The notes beneath the pieces are model-generated. The model had not been told where the DNA came from. It did no database searches and saw only the letters and a program-made list of their open reading frames with translations. Positions 1 through 11,875 of a stretch of DNA of 60,000 bases are shown here, in pieces (the first letter of the stretch is position 1; every line of letters begins with the position of its first letter). The stretch lies in the NCBI RefSeq assembly GCF_029227915.1, contig NC_079883.1:21144001-21204000 (forward strand), given 5' to 3'. A program made the translations under genes and the position numbers. The stretch is from Hydractinia symbiolongicarpus (lineage: Eukaryota; Cnidaria; Hydrozoa; Anthoathecata; Hydractiniidae).

Positions 1-45
<45 letters not shown>
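1..45. repeat. (AT)n microsatellite
   Basis: Uninterrupted AT dinucleotide run at the left edge of the window; it may continue beyond it. Confidence 0.98.
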
Positions 46-49
<4 letters not shown>

Positions 50-865
50 GCAGTAATTACGATAGCCTTGTAACCATAGCAAAAATAGTTATTGAAAAAA
101 AAAACAGTAGGGGGCAGATTCCACCGTAAAATATTTAATAAAAAAGACAACTTTTAATTATTCTAAAATCTTGTTCCATTGTATATACTTTTTATAAATT
201 TTCATAGTTATAATTACAAAAATAATATAGAATATAAAAGCGAACATACAACACAAATAGTGTCATCATCTGATTATTTTAAGAAATATAATTTAGTGTG
301 AATAATAAACAAATAATATAATCCAAGGAGGAGAGCAATGGGTTTAGGGTTGTTCATTCGTGACTCGCTTCACCATATTTTGGGGAATGTTTTGGGTCTC
401 TTTTTTTACAGGGAAAAGGGAGTGTTAAATTATAACTTTTTTATAATGTTAAGGATGTTAAGTATTATTAGATGAAAAGAGATTAAATAAAACATATATT
501 TTTGATTTTTTACAAAGCCGACGAGTTTGGTGAAACGTCAAAGGATATGGTGTTGATACGAGAAGAACCTTGTATTATTACAGTACACGTAAACAAAGTT
601 GCACATCCTTAAGATAGGGGCCATCCTTATCTGTTATTAGAAGTAATATGTGATAACGCCCTTCGCACGCCATCAAAACGAAGATGGACATCTCGTGAGA
701 TATTTCGTTTCTCTATCTTTCGTTGTATTTAAGCAAACCACAAAGTCGAGCCTTACGTACGCAAATCTATTTTAAAAATTAAAATGTAGCATGGTATTCA
801 AATAAATAAAAACCAGACGCAGATTTACAAGTATTCGTCACTCGCTGCTTCACTGGGGAGAAAAG
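46..865. other. AT-rich stretch without a recognisable gene
   Basis: No convincing coding region on either strand. It contains the 5' flank of the secreted-protein gene that starts at 866. I see no clear TATA box at a sensible distance from that start. Confidence 0.6.
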
Positions 866-3045
866 ATGAAGCTCGGATTGTTCGAAATAGCAGTTGCTGC
901 ATTTCAAATACTTTTTGTCCGGGGTGGTTATTATACTCAGGATGATGAATTACCTGATGGAGGTGTAACAAAGTATTTGAAAAGAGAAACTAAAGTAAGC
1001 TGTTTGTTAAAATGTGACAGAGATAAGAATTGTGACAACATCATGTTCAAGTTGGAAAATAAAGAGGTAAGAAATGGAGAGTGTTGGTTTGTGAAAAACA
1101 ATGCAACTGATACAGCTGAAGACATACAGAAATTGAAAAAAGACATAGCAATTGAAGGCTATAAGAAGGTAATTTTGAAAAGTTAGAGATTCATAGAGAT
1201 TCGCATATTTGGTGTTAACGTGAGCATTTTTCTTCTTTTTTTATTTTCATCCAATCTTTTTTAGCTTGATATAGCTTGATATTTTTTTATACCAACGAGC
1301 TTTTTTATAAAAGAAGTTTTGAATGTTTAAGTAAATTACTAAATTAAAAATTTTTAGCGACAAGTTTGACTGCTTGTTTAGAAACTAAAATTTCCACATC
1401 TTTTTGTCATAAAAAAGTTTTGCGATTAGTCGAGACTATACTTTATCCAGAAGTTTACACCCAAATAAAATGGTGTTCGTGTGACATTGATTTTTTTTTT
1501 TAGCTGTTTTATGTATAAATATTTTTTTACTATTTCCATAAAATATGGGTCTTAATGAAAATGATTGTAACTTATTATCTTAATTGCTAAGTCAGCAAAA
1601 ATTTTCAGTGATCTAGATGTATAACTTCACAAGAACTTCGCACTGAGACTGTTTTCGGTAGAATTAATTAATTATTAACGACGTTGTAATTAAAAGAGGG
1701 AATGTTGAAAAACAATGGGTAAAAGAGAATAGTGTTAGACCAATAAAATTGTGTTAATATAAAGAGAATAAGAAATTATATGAGTGTTACTGTCACCTTA
1801 AAATCTTCACTTTAATATTTAGACGCTACCCACAAAAGCTTCTTGTAAATTTGGATATCGTGTCATCACAAATACTTCCAAAGAAATGTGCAAATGCAAA
1901 GGTAAAAATTACAAAATGCGAAATAAAAAAATTGGTATATATTGAAATTGAATATAAGATCGGCAGTTAGAAATCTTAAATGACTATTGATTTTCTTATA
2001 TTCTCTGCCTAAACTGAATTTTAAATTGAATTTACAGGAAAAATGCAAACGAATTCGAAATAAGGTAAAATGCAAAGTCAAAGATTGCAAGTATCCGTCC
2101 TTGTTTAAAAAATGCAATTAATTCCACATTTTTTTTCTTTCGTAATTCATTTATTCCCGTGATAGTTTGAAATCTTTACTTTTTGTATTGTTTCTGAAGC
2201 AGCAAAAAATCTTTTCAGACCAATAGACCTGTTTTTAGGAGCGGAAATATAACTATTTAATTTGACAAGAATTTGTTTTACTTAATTTTTTTTGCCACGC
2301 TAAACGTAATAGTAGAGTATGATCTAGACATACTATAAAAACTTTTGCCCAATCCAGTTTTAAGCTACTTAAAGTTTATTTTGCAAATTCTCCTTAACCT
2401 TTTAAGTTAAAATATAAAAATGAAACTAAAACACGCCCAATATGAAATATTAAAAAAAAAGAATTGAAAGAAGAAACCCGAAAAATACACAAATAACAAA
2501 TAAAATGAAATGACTGTTCAGGATCAACATGCTATAGCCATTAAAAAAAATCAATGAACGATAAATTACTAATACTATAAAAATATTGCCTAGGTGAATG
2601 GATTTTATTGAAAAACTATGTCTGCTTTGGCGCACGTGCAAACGAGTTTGGAACATTTAAAATACAACACGATGCGGTTATAATTGCTATAAAGTTGGTA
2701 CATGTCAGTGGAAAAGGTGTAAAATGCTCAGAAGAGACACGTTTTACAAAATGGGGTTGTGATATCTATTATCCCTTCAACGTAGAGAATGTCGCAGTTG
2801 TCGTTACAGATGATCAAGATAACGTACTTTATCCATCTATGAAGTACCATGTCAATCACGGATTCTTTAATGTATCAGGATACAACGCCAATTCTCCCTA
2901 CCTCATCTACAACGCAACAAGTCACACTGTTCACAAAGGACAAGAGATGAGATTGCATTATGGTGAAGCTCTGTTAAGTTCCTACAGCTCTAACAACAGT
3001 GGTGAATCATGTGCAGATATTTATGCGAAATTGTGTGACGAATAA
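866..3045 (+). CDS. Secreted PAN/apple-like + 'CFGAR' extracellular domain protein, three-exon model
   Basis: Proposed join of 866-1168, 1823-1901 and 2594-3045, giving 277 residues. Exon 1 encodes a hydrophobic signal peptide (residues 1-20) and a PAN/apple-like segment with Cys46, Cys50, Cys56 and Cys73. It ends in phase 0 at AAG|GTAATT. Exon 2 opens after an AG at 1821-1822, encodes a short linker with three Cys (SCKFGYRV...MCKCK) and ends in phase 1 at AAAG|GTAAAA. Exon 3 opens after AG 2592-2593 in matching phase and encodes a domain starting CFGARANEFGTFKI and ending GESCADIYAKLC, with WGC in its middle. From memory, such domains occur in many cnidarian extracellular and skeletal-matrix proteins; their function is unknown to me. 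Exon 3 alone is strongly supported because it is duplicated at 18.5 kb. Joining it to exon 1 rests on phase agreement and could be wrong: 866-1186 also reads as a complete 106-residue secreted protein. AATAAA occurs at 3321-3326. Confidence 0.55.
2038..2121 (+). other. Possible extra cysteine-rich terminal exon
   Basis: Directly after TTTACAG (2031-2037) there is an open frame of 27 codons with four Cys, closing at TAA 2119-2121 (…YPSLFKKCN). It sits in the intron between exons 2 and 3 of the preceding model. Its frame needs a phase-0 upstream donor, whereas exon 2 ends in phase 1, so it does not fit that model directly. It could be an alternative 3' exon or chance. Confidence 0.2.
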
Positions 3046-5447
3046 TGATTTGTGAATGCAATTCTCTTAAGCCTGAACTATGAAATAAGGTTCCTGTGTG
3101 GTAGAACACTATTGGCGAGATGCGGTGAGTTTTCTTCTTAAACTTTTAATGAAGGAGAACTGTTATTGATTTTAATGACTTTTCATGATAAACCTTTTAT
3201 GTTAACTTTCTATGTGGACGTATCAACACAAATTTAAAAGAAGTTAGTTAGAAGAAAAATCACTTCTAAAACCAAGTATTTCAGTTACAATATCTTTATT
3301 TTTATTATAAAAATATTACCAATAAAATCTGCTCACGATTAAACATATGGCAATGTTTAATGAAACCGGATTTTTAACAACGTTCAGCCGAGTCTCAATG
3401 TCTTATGTTAATTTCGATGTTTTTTTGTTTTATTTCCATGATTTTTTTTAATTATTTATTATATAATTATATAAGTACTGTATATTATATTTCCTGTAGG
3501 AATGAGTAGTGCCCATAAATCTACTGCAATAAAATTTACAATACTTGTACAAGGTTATAAATTATAGTCCTAAGAATTTAGCAGTGAGAAACTGTATCAT
3601 ATGTGACTTAAATGTGGAATTGATGAACGATTTTTGTAGTATTTAAAACACGGGCACTTTATTTTAACTTTTTTTGTTTAACACTGTTAATTTTTTTTCA
3701 CAGAAAAACAACTTTTAGCGCCAATTGTTCTATATTTTTTCTTGTTGTTTAGCCATTCCCTACTTCGTTCTTCTGTTTCTCTAGCTTAAGGCTGGCCGTT
3801 TTTATTTTTCGAGCATTTTTCAAAATGATTTTCAGCTTTATCGGACTCTATATTCTCTGTTGTAAACTTCCCGCTAACTTTTTTCGCAGTTATGATACAT
3901 AGATTAAAGAAAAAGTGAACACCCGGGCATAATTGAGTATAGAAGTGGGCAAAAATTTCGTAACGACAAATAATCGAGAATGTCGACTTTTATGCCAATT
4001 ATAATCAAACAGTGGAAAGTTGTAACGGCTATATCCTTAAAATAATTTTTTGATTTTTAATTTAATGTGTACATTAATATTCTCCGTATCACTCAACACC
4101 CACCACCTAAGCACCCAACACCCACCACCTAAGCATCCAATAATAATCTACAATGCGACGAAAAATGTTTTGAAACACATGCATTTCACTCAACCTTTAG
4201 CCTGATCCATGCTACAACAAAAAATGATCGAAATTTCACGCTTTCAGATTCAACATCCTTGTTTACATCAAAGTCCGCAAGCACTACCACAATACCTGAA
4301 ATTCGAATAAAGAATTCAGATCCCGCTTTTCTTCTTTCTTTTGCGTCCGAAGATTATTCAGGCATTGACAACAATAAAAACATTACACGCATTCCGGGTA
4401 TAGGTATTTCCGCTTCCCAAGTTGACAACAGCATATTTTAATTTACATTTTAGATATTATCCAAGCATTCGCACATAAGCAACTCGGTAGCGCTCATTGT
4501 CACTTTTGTTCTATTACACACTTCATATTTTCCAATAAAAATGCATAGGGTCTACCGTAATTCCAATGAGTTTGTTCGGATCCCAATCAAAAATCGACTT
4601 TGATTTGAATTTTTACAGGTAATTCTTTCTTACGCAAAATTTATCAGTGAATTCAAAAATGATGATTATCTGATATGAAAAGTACTAAAAATATTAATTT
4701 TAGCATTTTTCTTGACCCTGGTAAAACAAACAAGCAAGGTGAAATAAGAAAGATAGATTTAAGTGAAAGAAGAAGAGAACTAGAGAAAAAAAAAATAAAG
4801 GTAATAAGCACCCAAAAATAGTTGTTGTAGCAGCTACTATCTCAACTAATCGGCAACTATGAACAAGAAATCCCATCACTATACATTTATCATCGACAAA
4901 AGAGCTCCGACAACAGATACCCCAGCGGTTCAAATTGTTCTGTTTCTGTCTACCAATTGAATTCACAATCATGTTGTTCTATCTGCAGCAGTAGAACTGT
5001 CCTCTGTAATTATGACGTTTAAATGATATTAAAGGAGAAAGGAAACCGTATAAGGTACTGAAAGATATTGAAAATGGTACATTTTAAGTCTGTATATATG
5101 TGTGTGCATTAGTTAAATATGTTTTGGCTACGTATATATTTAGATTATTAGATGGTAGCGTACAGCAGCGTGTGTAGTTCTGACTATTAAATAGATAAAA
5201 GTCTAATGAAGGTAACGGTAGTATGCGTTTTAAAAAACATGTAATTCGGGAAAAGTGCATTTTTGCGGTTTTTTGTTGATACGCGAAAGTTTCTACCCGC
5301 GAAAGGTTCTGCCCTTAAAGTATTCTCCTATGTGAACACTGTAGAAACCATTTAGTTGATGATAATCTATTTTATTCTTGTCTTTTGTTATTAACGATAC
5401 AACATAGGGAATGGGTAACAATAAAAACAAACTATTTCTCTGTTAAA
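3046..5447. other. Gene-free stretch with a short direct repeat
   Basis: About 400 bases after the gene are still recognisably shared with the 3' flank of the second copy near 19.2 kb (GACGCTCAGCCGAGTCTC-type block). A 22-bp unit starting CAACACCCACCACC is repeated twice at 4094-4137. Short reading frames at 4259-4441 (+) and 4700-4972 (-) are low complexity and not supported as genes. Confidence 0.6.
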
Positions 5448-5720
5448 GGTTGTTGTTCTGTACTACACGCGGATTGGTGTTCTGTATTACACGGGGAGAT
5501 GTTCTGTATTACACGCAGATTGGTGTTCCGTATTACATGCAGAGTATTACACGCAGAGTATTACACGCAGAGTATTACACGCGGGTGTTCTGTATTCACG
5601 CGGAGTATTACACGCGGTGGTGTTCTGTATTCCACGCGGATTGGTGTTCTGTATTACAAGGGGAGTTATTACACGCGGATTGATGTTCTGTATTACAGGC
5701 GGAGTATTACACGCGGACGT
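5448..5720. repeat. Imperfect tandem repeat (24-bp and 14-bp units)
   Basis: Degenerate copies of a 24-bp unit containing TGTTCTGTATTACACGCGG, interrupted by three copies of a 14-bp derivative GCAGAGTATTACAC at about 5540-5580. Because 24 is a multiple of three, several frames stay open across it and give repetitive pseudo-proteins that I do not regard as genes. Confidence 0.9.
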
Positions 5721-7389
5721 ACAACATAAGTAGTTCGTAATTTCAATTCCAACTCCGTATATGGTGAACAGTACTAACAACCATCTGGGCTAAAAAACCA
5801 GTTGTTCTCCATGACCCAAATTAAAGTGCGTTTGCTATTTTCCAACTGGAAAAAAACCGTGATGGTCGAATGATCTGTTCTGCATTCGTCGAAGATGCCG
5901 ATTCTTCTCCTCTTGTGATTTTTTAGCTCCGCTGTTTGGATGAAGAGATGAAAACAAGTTATAAATATTGTATATAAAATAAGTTTAACGATGATGTATC
6001 GTTGCTGTTGTGTAACACAGAAAAAAGACTGTGAACTATTACTTAGTTCTCTTTATAACATTTGGAACCTAATGTTACGGACGACGAAGACGCTCATTGT
6101 ATAGCCGTCAAGAAAACAATTATCATTAGAGCAAGCCTTAAGATAATATTATTTGGTTTTAATTACTTGCTTTTTTAACTCTTTTATGTTACCAAGGCAA
6201 CGTTAATAGTTTTAAAATTATAGTTCTTAGCAGTGTAAAGTATTCGTTTGAAAAATTTGTTTGAAATGCCAACGAAATAATAACTATGGAATCATACACT
6301 ATCATACATATACGTCTCTTCCCAAGTAAACTGATGGTTGGAATATTAACGAAACATTGACACTTGTCATTCATTACCGATTTATTTGATATTTTTTTTT
6401 TGAATTGTGATATGTTTTTTGGAATAACTGGAATATACTTTGTTTACGATTTCTTATATATCTGTCTATCAATAACTGTAACTTCCATCAGGCGATTTTA
6501 ACTCGCTCCACATAGCGTCGACGAAAGTCAATTAACTTGTTTTTTGAAGGAGGTAAGGTCTGTGTTATTTATTAAAAAAAGGTAGGAAAACTGTGGTGTA
6601 TACAAATAAATCAAATCCGTGATAATAACAAACATGTTCGTATCGCCATCCGAGGGTCAGAAAAGATACAAAAAGCCCTAGTGACGAGGTTGCTTAATCT
6701 AATGTATCGCAAAGATGAATTTATTATACAGGTAAAAATACACCTGAAAATAAGCTGTGTGACTCCAGTGACTTTTCTATTGTACTTCTGATTCATTTTC
6801 ACTCATGATATTGTTGAAAACATTTTGGCTAGAGAAGTTTCACATGAAGATACTGCGTAGAAACCCTGGTTTATGGCAACTAAGATATGGTTGACAATTT
6901 TAAACAACTTCTACTTTTATTTTATTTTCCTTCCGTCATTTTTTATTATCTTTTAACATATAAATCCGAATTTTCTTTTGTATATCCTTGGAGGAAAGGT
7001 ATATCGTAGTTTAGATGGCTTTTTGGGGATTATTTTTTAAATTCTTTTGTCAAATGCTACCATCAGTTTCTGAAAGCTTTTAAAAATGTCTTCAACCTTT
7101 TCCTCTAAAAATTGATCATAATATTCGTAGCTGGATTCATGAGAATCAATCGAAAAAGAGTTTTAAACTCCAGCGAAACTCCACATTTACACTTATAAAC
7201 TGGGTACTTAAAAATCTATGCTAAAAGTGTTTTCTTGCCCCGTGCAAAATGACACGAAATTTAGATAACATAACGACGATAGAAAGTGATTAATACCTCA
7301 GCGATGAGTCAGCAAGCTAAGAAAGTGTCTCCGTCAAACGGTTAATGCTCTGTAGAGTCTTTCTGCGCACACGTAGGCCAGGTGTGGTA
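5721..7389. other. Gene-free stretch
   Basis: AT-rich, with short unsupported reading frames only. I recognise no repeat family or RNA gene here. Confidence 0.6.
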
Positions 7390-8060
7390 GTTAATAAGTA
7401 CTCCCCGAAAAAAAGTACTCCCCATTACTTATTCCTAGGGTAATAAATACTCCCCAGTACTTATTTCCAGGGTAATAAGTACTCCGCAGTACTTATTCCT
7501 AGGGTAATAAATACTCCCCAGTACTTATTCCCAGGGTAATAAATACTCCCCATTTACTTATTCCCAGGGTAATAAATACTCCCCAGTACTTATTTCCAGG
7601 GTAATAAGTACTCCCCAGTACTTATTTCCAGGGTAATAAATACTCCCCAGTACTTATTCCCAGGGTAATAAATACTCCCCAGTACTTATTTCCAGGGTAA
7701 TAAATACTCCCCATTACTTATTCACAGGGTAATAAATACTCCCCAGTACTTATTTCCAGGGTAATAAATACTCCCCAGTACTTATTCCTAGGGTAATAAA
7801 TACTCCCCAGTACTTATTTCCAGGGTAATAAATACTCCCCAGTACTTATTTCCAGGGTAATAAATACTCCCCAGTACTTATTTCCAGGGTAATAAATACT
7901 CCCCAGTACTTATTTCCAGGGTAATAAATACTCCCCAGTACTTATTCCCAGGGTAATAAATACTCCCAAGTACTTATTTCCAGGGTAATAAGTACACCTT
8001 TTGGGAAATAATTACTTCCCTAAGTTTATATAGGGGGTACTTATTTCCTAGGAAAAAGGT
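7390..8060. repeat. 32-bp tandem satellite with a palindromic core
   Basis: Roughly nineteen head-to-tail copies of a 32-bp unit made of AATAAATACTCCCC followed by AGTACTTATTTCCAGGGT. In copies that read AATAAGTACT (for example near 7603-7626) the unit is a perfect 10-bp inverted repeat around CCCC. Variants (TTCCC, TTCCTA) are interspersed. Confidence 0.95.
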
Positions 8061-8897
8061 ACTCTCTATGAGAAGACTTGTGGTCTAATGAACCAAAATT
8101 TGTTTGTTGATGATTTTTTTTACCAAAAGAAAAAATAAATTTTATCAAAAGAAAGAAAAATATTTAAGAACTTTAACTAATTTAGTTTATCATATAAGTA
8201 CGTAGTATGTAGTATCACGAAATCCTATGCATATCGAATCGTTCGTCTTTCTTAGTTTGTTTCTTTTCTTTTCGTTTCATTGCTTAACCGTTGATTTTTT
8301 TTACATCCTTATATGTATACTTTTACACTTTATATTTTTTAGCTTTATACGATTTACAGGACCGTTTTTTAATAGATTTTAATGTTGAATTTTTGATGAT
8401 CTGATAAAAGATAAATTGAAAAAAAAGTAAAAAATAAATTGCTATCTCGAATTCAGCATTGTTCAAAGCTTCTTCACCATGAAAATAACATTTTCAAATT
8501 CAATAGAAAAAAAGCTCATTTTTTTAATATTCAAATTTCATCTTCATTTTCAGAAATTTTCAAAAATTTTAAATGTGTGTAATATTCCTATTCGACGAAA
8601 TATTTCCAAATGCGATTCTGTTAAAATCCAATATATCGGTAAGTAAAAAATAACGAAGGTTTGAATTTATTTGTAATACGTTTTCGGCTAATTATGTTAA
8701 CATGGGATGGTAATGTAACTGTTAGATGGGTACTGTTTAAATGATTTCCAAAAAATATTTGAAAGGGGGTTAGAGAAATTCTAATCAATAAGGTAAAATC
8801 ATTTGATGGCATACATAAAGAATATTTCCCTGATTTACTTTCTAACCCCGAGGAGTTTAAATATTTTCAAAAATAATAGGATATCAAAGGAGTGCCT

Positions 8898-9060
8898 TTT
8901 CCCCAAAGGAGTACTTATTTTCCGGGAAAGTAATACTCCCGGGGGTACTTTTCTCCCAAAAGAGTCCTTATTTCCCAGGAAAAAGATACCCCCGGGAGTA
9001 CTTTTTACCTAGGAAATATATACTGGGGAGTGCTATTTAGGGGAGTATTTTTTCCCGGTG
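8898..9060. repeat. Diverged sequence related to the 32-bp satellite
   Basis: Further GGAGTACTTATTTTCC- and GGGAGTATTTTTTCCC-type words, now in a degenerate and partly inverted arrangement about 840 bp after the main array. This suggests that 7.38-9.06 kb is one fold-back-like element with the satellite near its left end. Confidence 0.6.
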
Positions 9061-11858
9061 ACACCGGCGATAGTAATATAGAAACAATCTACGCAAACTT
9101 GTGGCGGCGAACTTTGAAGTTATCTGTCTCGTCTAACATATCTTTTCTAAGATTGTAGTTGAGAGAAATTCTAACTGGACCATGTACAAGATGCTCAGTA
9201 ATACTTAAAGATATTGAAGGATTTACCTTTCATCTGATGTAATTACATAAATTGTCTCCTGCCATGATTATTATAGTAACTATAAATATCTATCACTTGT
9301 AATTTTTCACATCCTGTTACTGGCAAAATAAATTGAATTGAATAGCTCAACTTTTTCAACGTTTGCAAATTATGACAGTATAAGAGATTTTATTGCTCAG
9401 TAAAATGCAATAACAATAAATTAAAGTAAGTATTTGTAAAACTTTATCAAATATTTACTTATATCGATGAATTATTTAAGAAAAAAATATATATAATAAA
9501 GCTTGGACAAGGGAGAACCTCGCATCTCTAAGAAATATATGAATTTCAAAAATACCTTTACCATATTTAGAGGCAGGTAAAATTAAATCACTTGCAATTT
9601 AAAAAGACGGTTATGTTAAAAAGTTAACCCATTTGAACTGAAATTTGTTTCTTATTGACAGAGTAGCTTTCTGCGATATAAGAAAATAGGAAACTGGGAT
9701 GCACCAATCAAGCATGGAACATATTTTTATTTAGACCCTTTCTGACAATTTCAATCATGAGAATATTGCTCATAATGTTTTTTGCACATGTATATTTGTC
9801 AAAATTGATATATGATATGATAAAAATCGTTTATGTGTGTCCTTGAAAACGACTAAATTCAAAAAGTCAGGAACTATGATAAGTGAAAATATTTTTTCAC
9901 TTACCAAATTTATCAAATCAACCTAAAAACATGTTTTCAAGTTTTTTATAGCCCACTTCACTGGGTGCTTTAACAGCTATTTTCCACTTTAAGAAATATT
10001 TTCAAGGAACGGAATGGGCAGGAACAGAACAGAAGATTTTCTACTTGTAATTTCTATTTTATAAATTGGGCCCAATTTTATACAAAAAGTAAACACACTT
10101 TGCGCGATTCTCACAAAATGAAATAACCTGATTGGCTAAATAATGTTCTACTTGTCTTCTCCGTACACAACGCAGAGAAGTTAGAGCAGAATAGACAAGA
10201 AATTATTCTGTTCCTGTGAGGTAAACATTTTAAGTATGCATCACATGAACAAAAATGTTCTGTTTATGTGATGGGCAGAACAGGGCAGATTGGGCGATCG
10301 GGCAGAACGATTCTACTGTTTTACATAACAGAATGTCAGAATGTCTAAAGCAAGCTTTTATGATATCTAAAAATATCCATAAATTAGGCTGCTTTTCTCT
10401 ACACTTGCTTGTTTTTTATAGGATTCAAAATGCCGCAAAAATAAAAACTGTTTCCATAAACTGGATTTGAAATCTAACAATGAACTATCTAAGTTCAGCA
10501 AAACAAAAAATTTATGCAGAAAGAGACCTAGCATAGCTAGCTAACTATATTAAAGTATTTAATTAACCTGCTAATAAAATAACACACCTTTTTTCAAACT
10601 TTAAAGACGCTTATTGCAGTTAACAAGATAATTTTTTGTATATTTTAGTCATGAGACAATACAATATGTTAGTACGTTTTCTGTTGCTGGAGCATAAATT
10701 CTGCCCTCTAAAGTTACGTCTTTGTTTGTCGCATAAATTAACGTATGACGCGTTTGCATGATCTGGCCATATATTGGCCAAAATCACTCAACGATACCAG
10801 GGTATTTTTCCTTGTCTTCTCTTATATAAAAAAGACAAAAAACTCTGGGGTCGTGGGTGCGTTGTACCTAAATATGTCTTTATGCTTATAATCCGATGAT
10901 TTTGATTCTAGAATGATAGACCAATAAAAGTTAGAGCATTCTCTCTAATTAACGGGCACTCTAAAGCTTGGTTTCCAACTCTAGCGCTAACTAGCGGTAA
11001 CTAGCGCTAACAAGCAAATAAACTTCCGCAATTTGAGGCGTGGTTAAAATTCTTTTGGCCTGAGTTATTAATGAAACCAACTTAATCGGCAATGGCAGAT
11101 ATAAAATTAATAAAACAAAGTTTAACTGCTAAATCTTCATAAATTATTTGTTGATTTTACTCTTGTTTAACTATAATAATCTTCTCTGCTCAGCGAAATC
11201 TTAACACGCATTCTCGTGTGTTTTTCCGCTACCTTTTTGATCTGATTTTCACACAACTCTTTTTGCCGCTGATCCCTCCGGCTTTTCTAATTGAAATTGG
11301 CGGGAAATGTGCGGGTTGGCTACAACCAATGAATTGAACTGAGGTTTATTGTTAACATTCATACTGGTAATAAATACCTACATACATGCTAAACCTTTTA
11401 GCCGGCCCAATATGGCGTTAAAACATAGTTAATAGAAAACAATGATTATTAACTATGCATGGAAGTTAAAATAAATTATACATTGTTGCGTTTTATTAAT
11501 TTTTTAATTTTAGTTGATTTATCTTTATATGCGTGACACTACCATTATTTTGAAGACTCTTAAATTCATAGTGCAATTTACTAAAATTAATATGTAAAGA
11601 AAAGTTCACTCCACAGAGTGTTGAATACAAGTGTCAAAACATTATATAGACAATAAAATAAAAGCAATTGTTTGAGTTTTAAAAGAAAAGTGTTTTTAAA
11701 TTGGAAGAGATGTGAGCCATGGGGCTATTGCAGTTTGTGTTCATTGTATCATTAAGATTTAGTTCTGTATTCGAGATTTTATGTTATTTAAGCAACTATC
11801 TATAATCTTTTCAGTTTTCTTTTGTTAATCAACTCATATTATTTTTTTCATTAAACAG
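9061..11858. other. Gene-free stretch with a dispersed repeat
   Basis: Around 9740-9960 there is a copy of a dispersed sequence (GTCAAAATTGATATA … CAGGAACTATGATAA … TTATCAAATC) also seen near 30.8/31.45 kb, 26.55 kb and 55.35 kb. Around 10.0-10.3 kb there are repeated GGGCAGAACAG-type words, probably an old element. No gene is supported; the frame at 10255-10470 lies in this repetitive part. Confidence 0.5.
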
Positions 11859-11875
11859 TTTTACGAAAATTAGGA

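Noticed and set aside
7390-8060. CRISPR-like array because of regularly spaced repeats
   Set aside because: Units are head-to-tail without unique spacers and the setting is animal nuclear DNA; it is a satellite.
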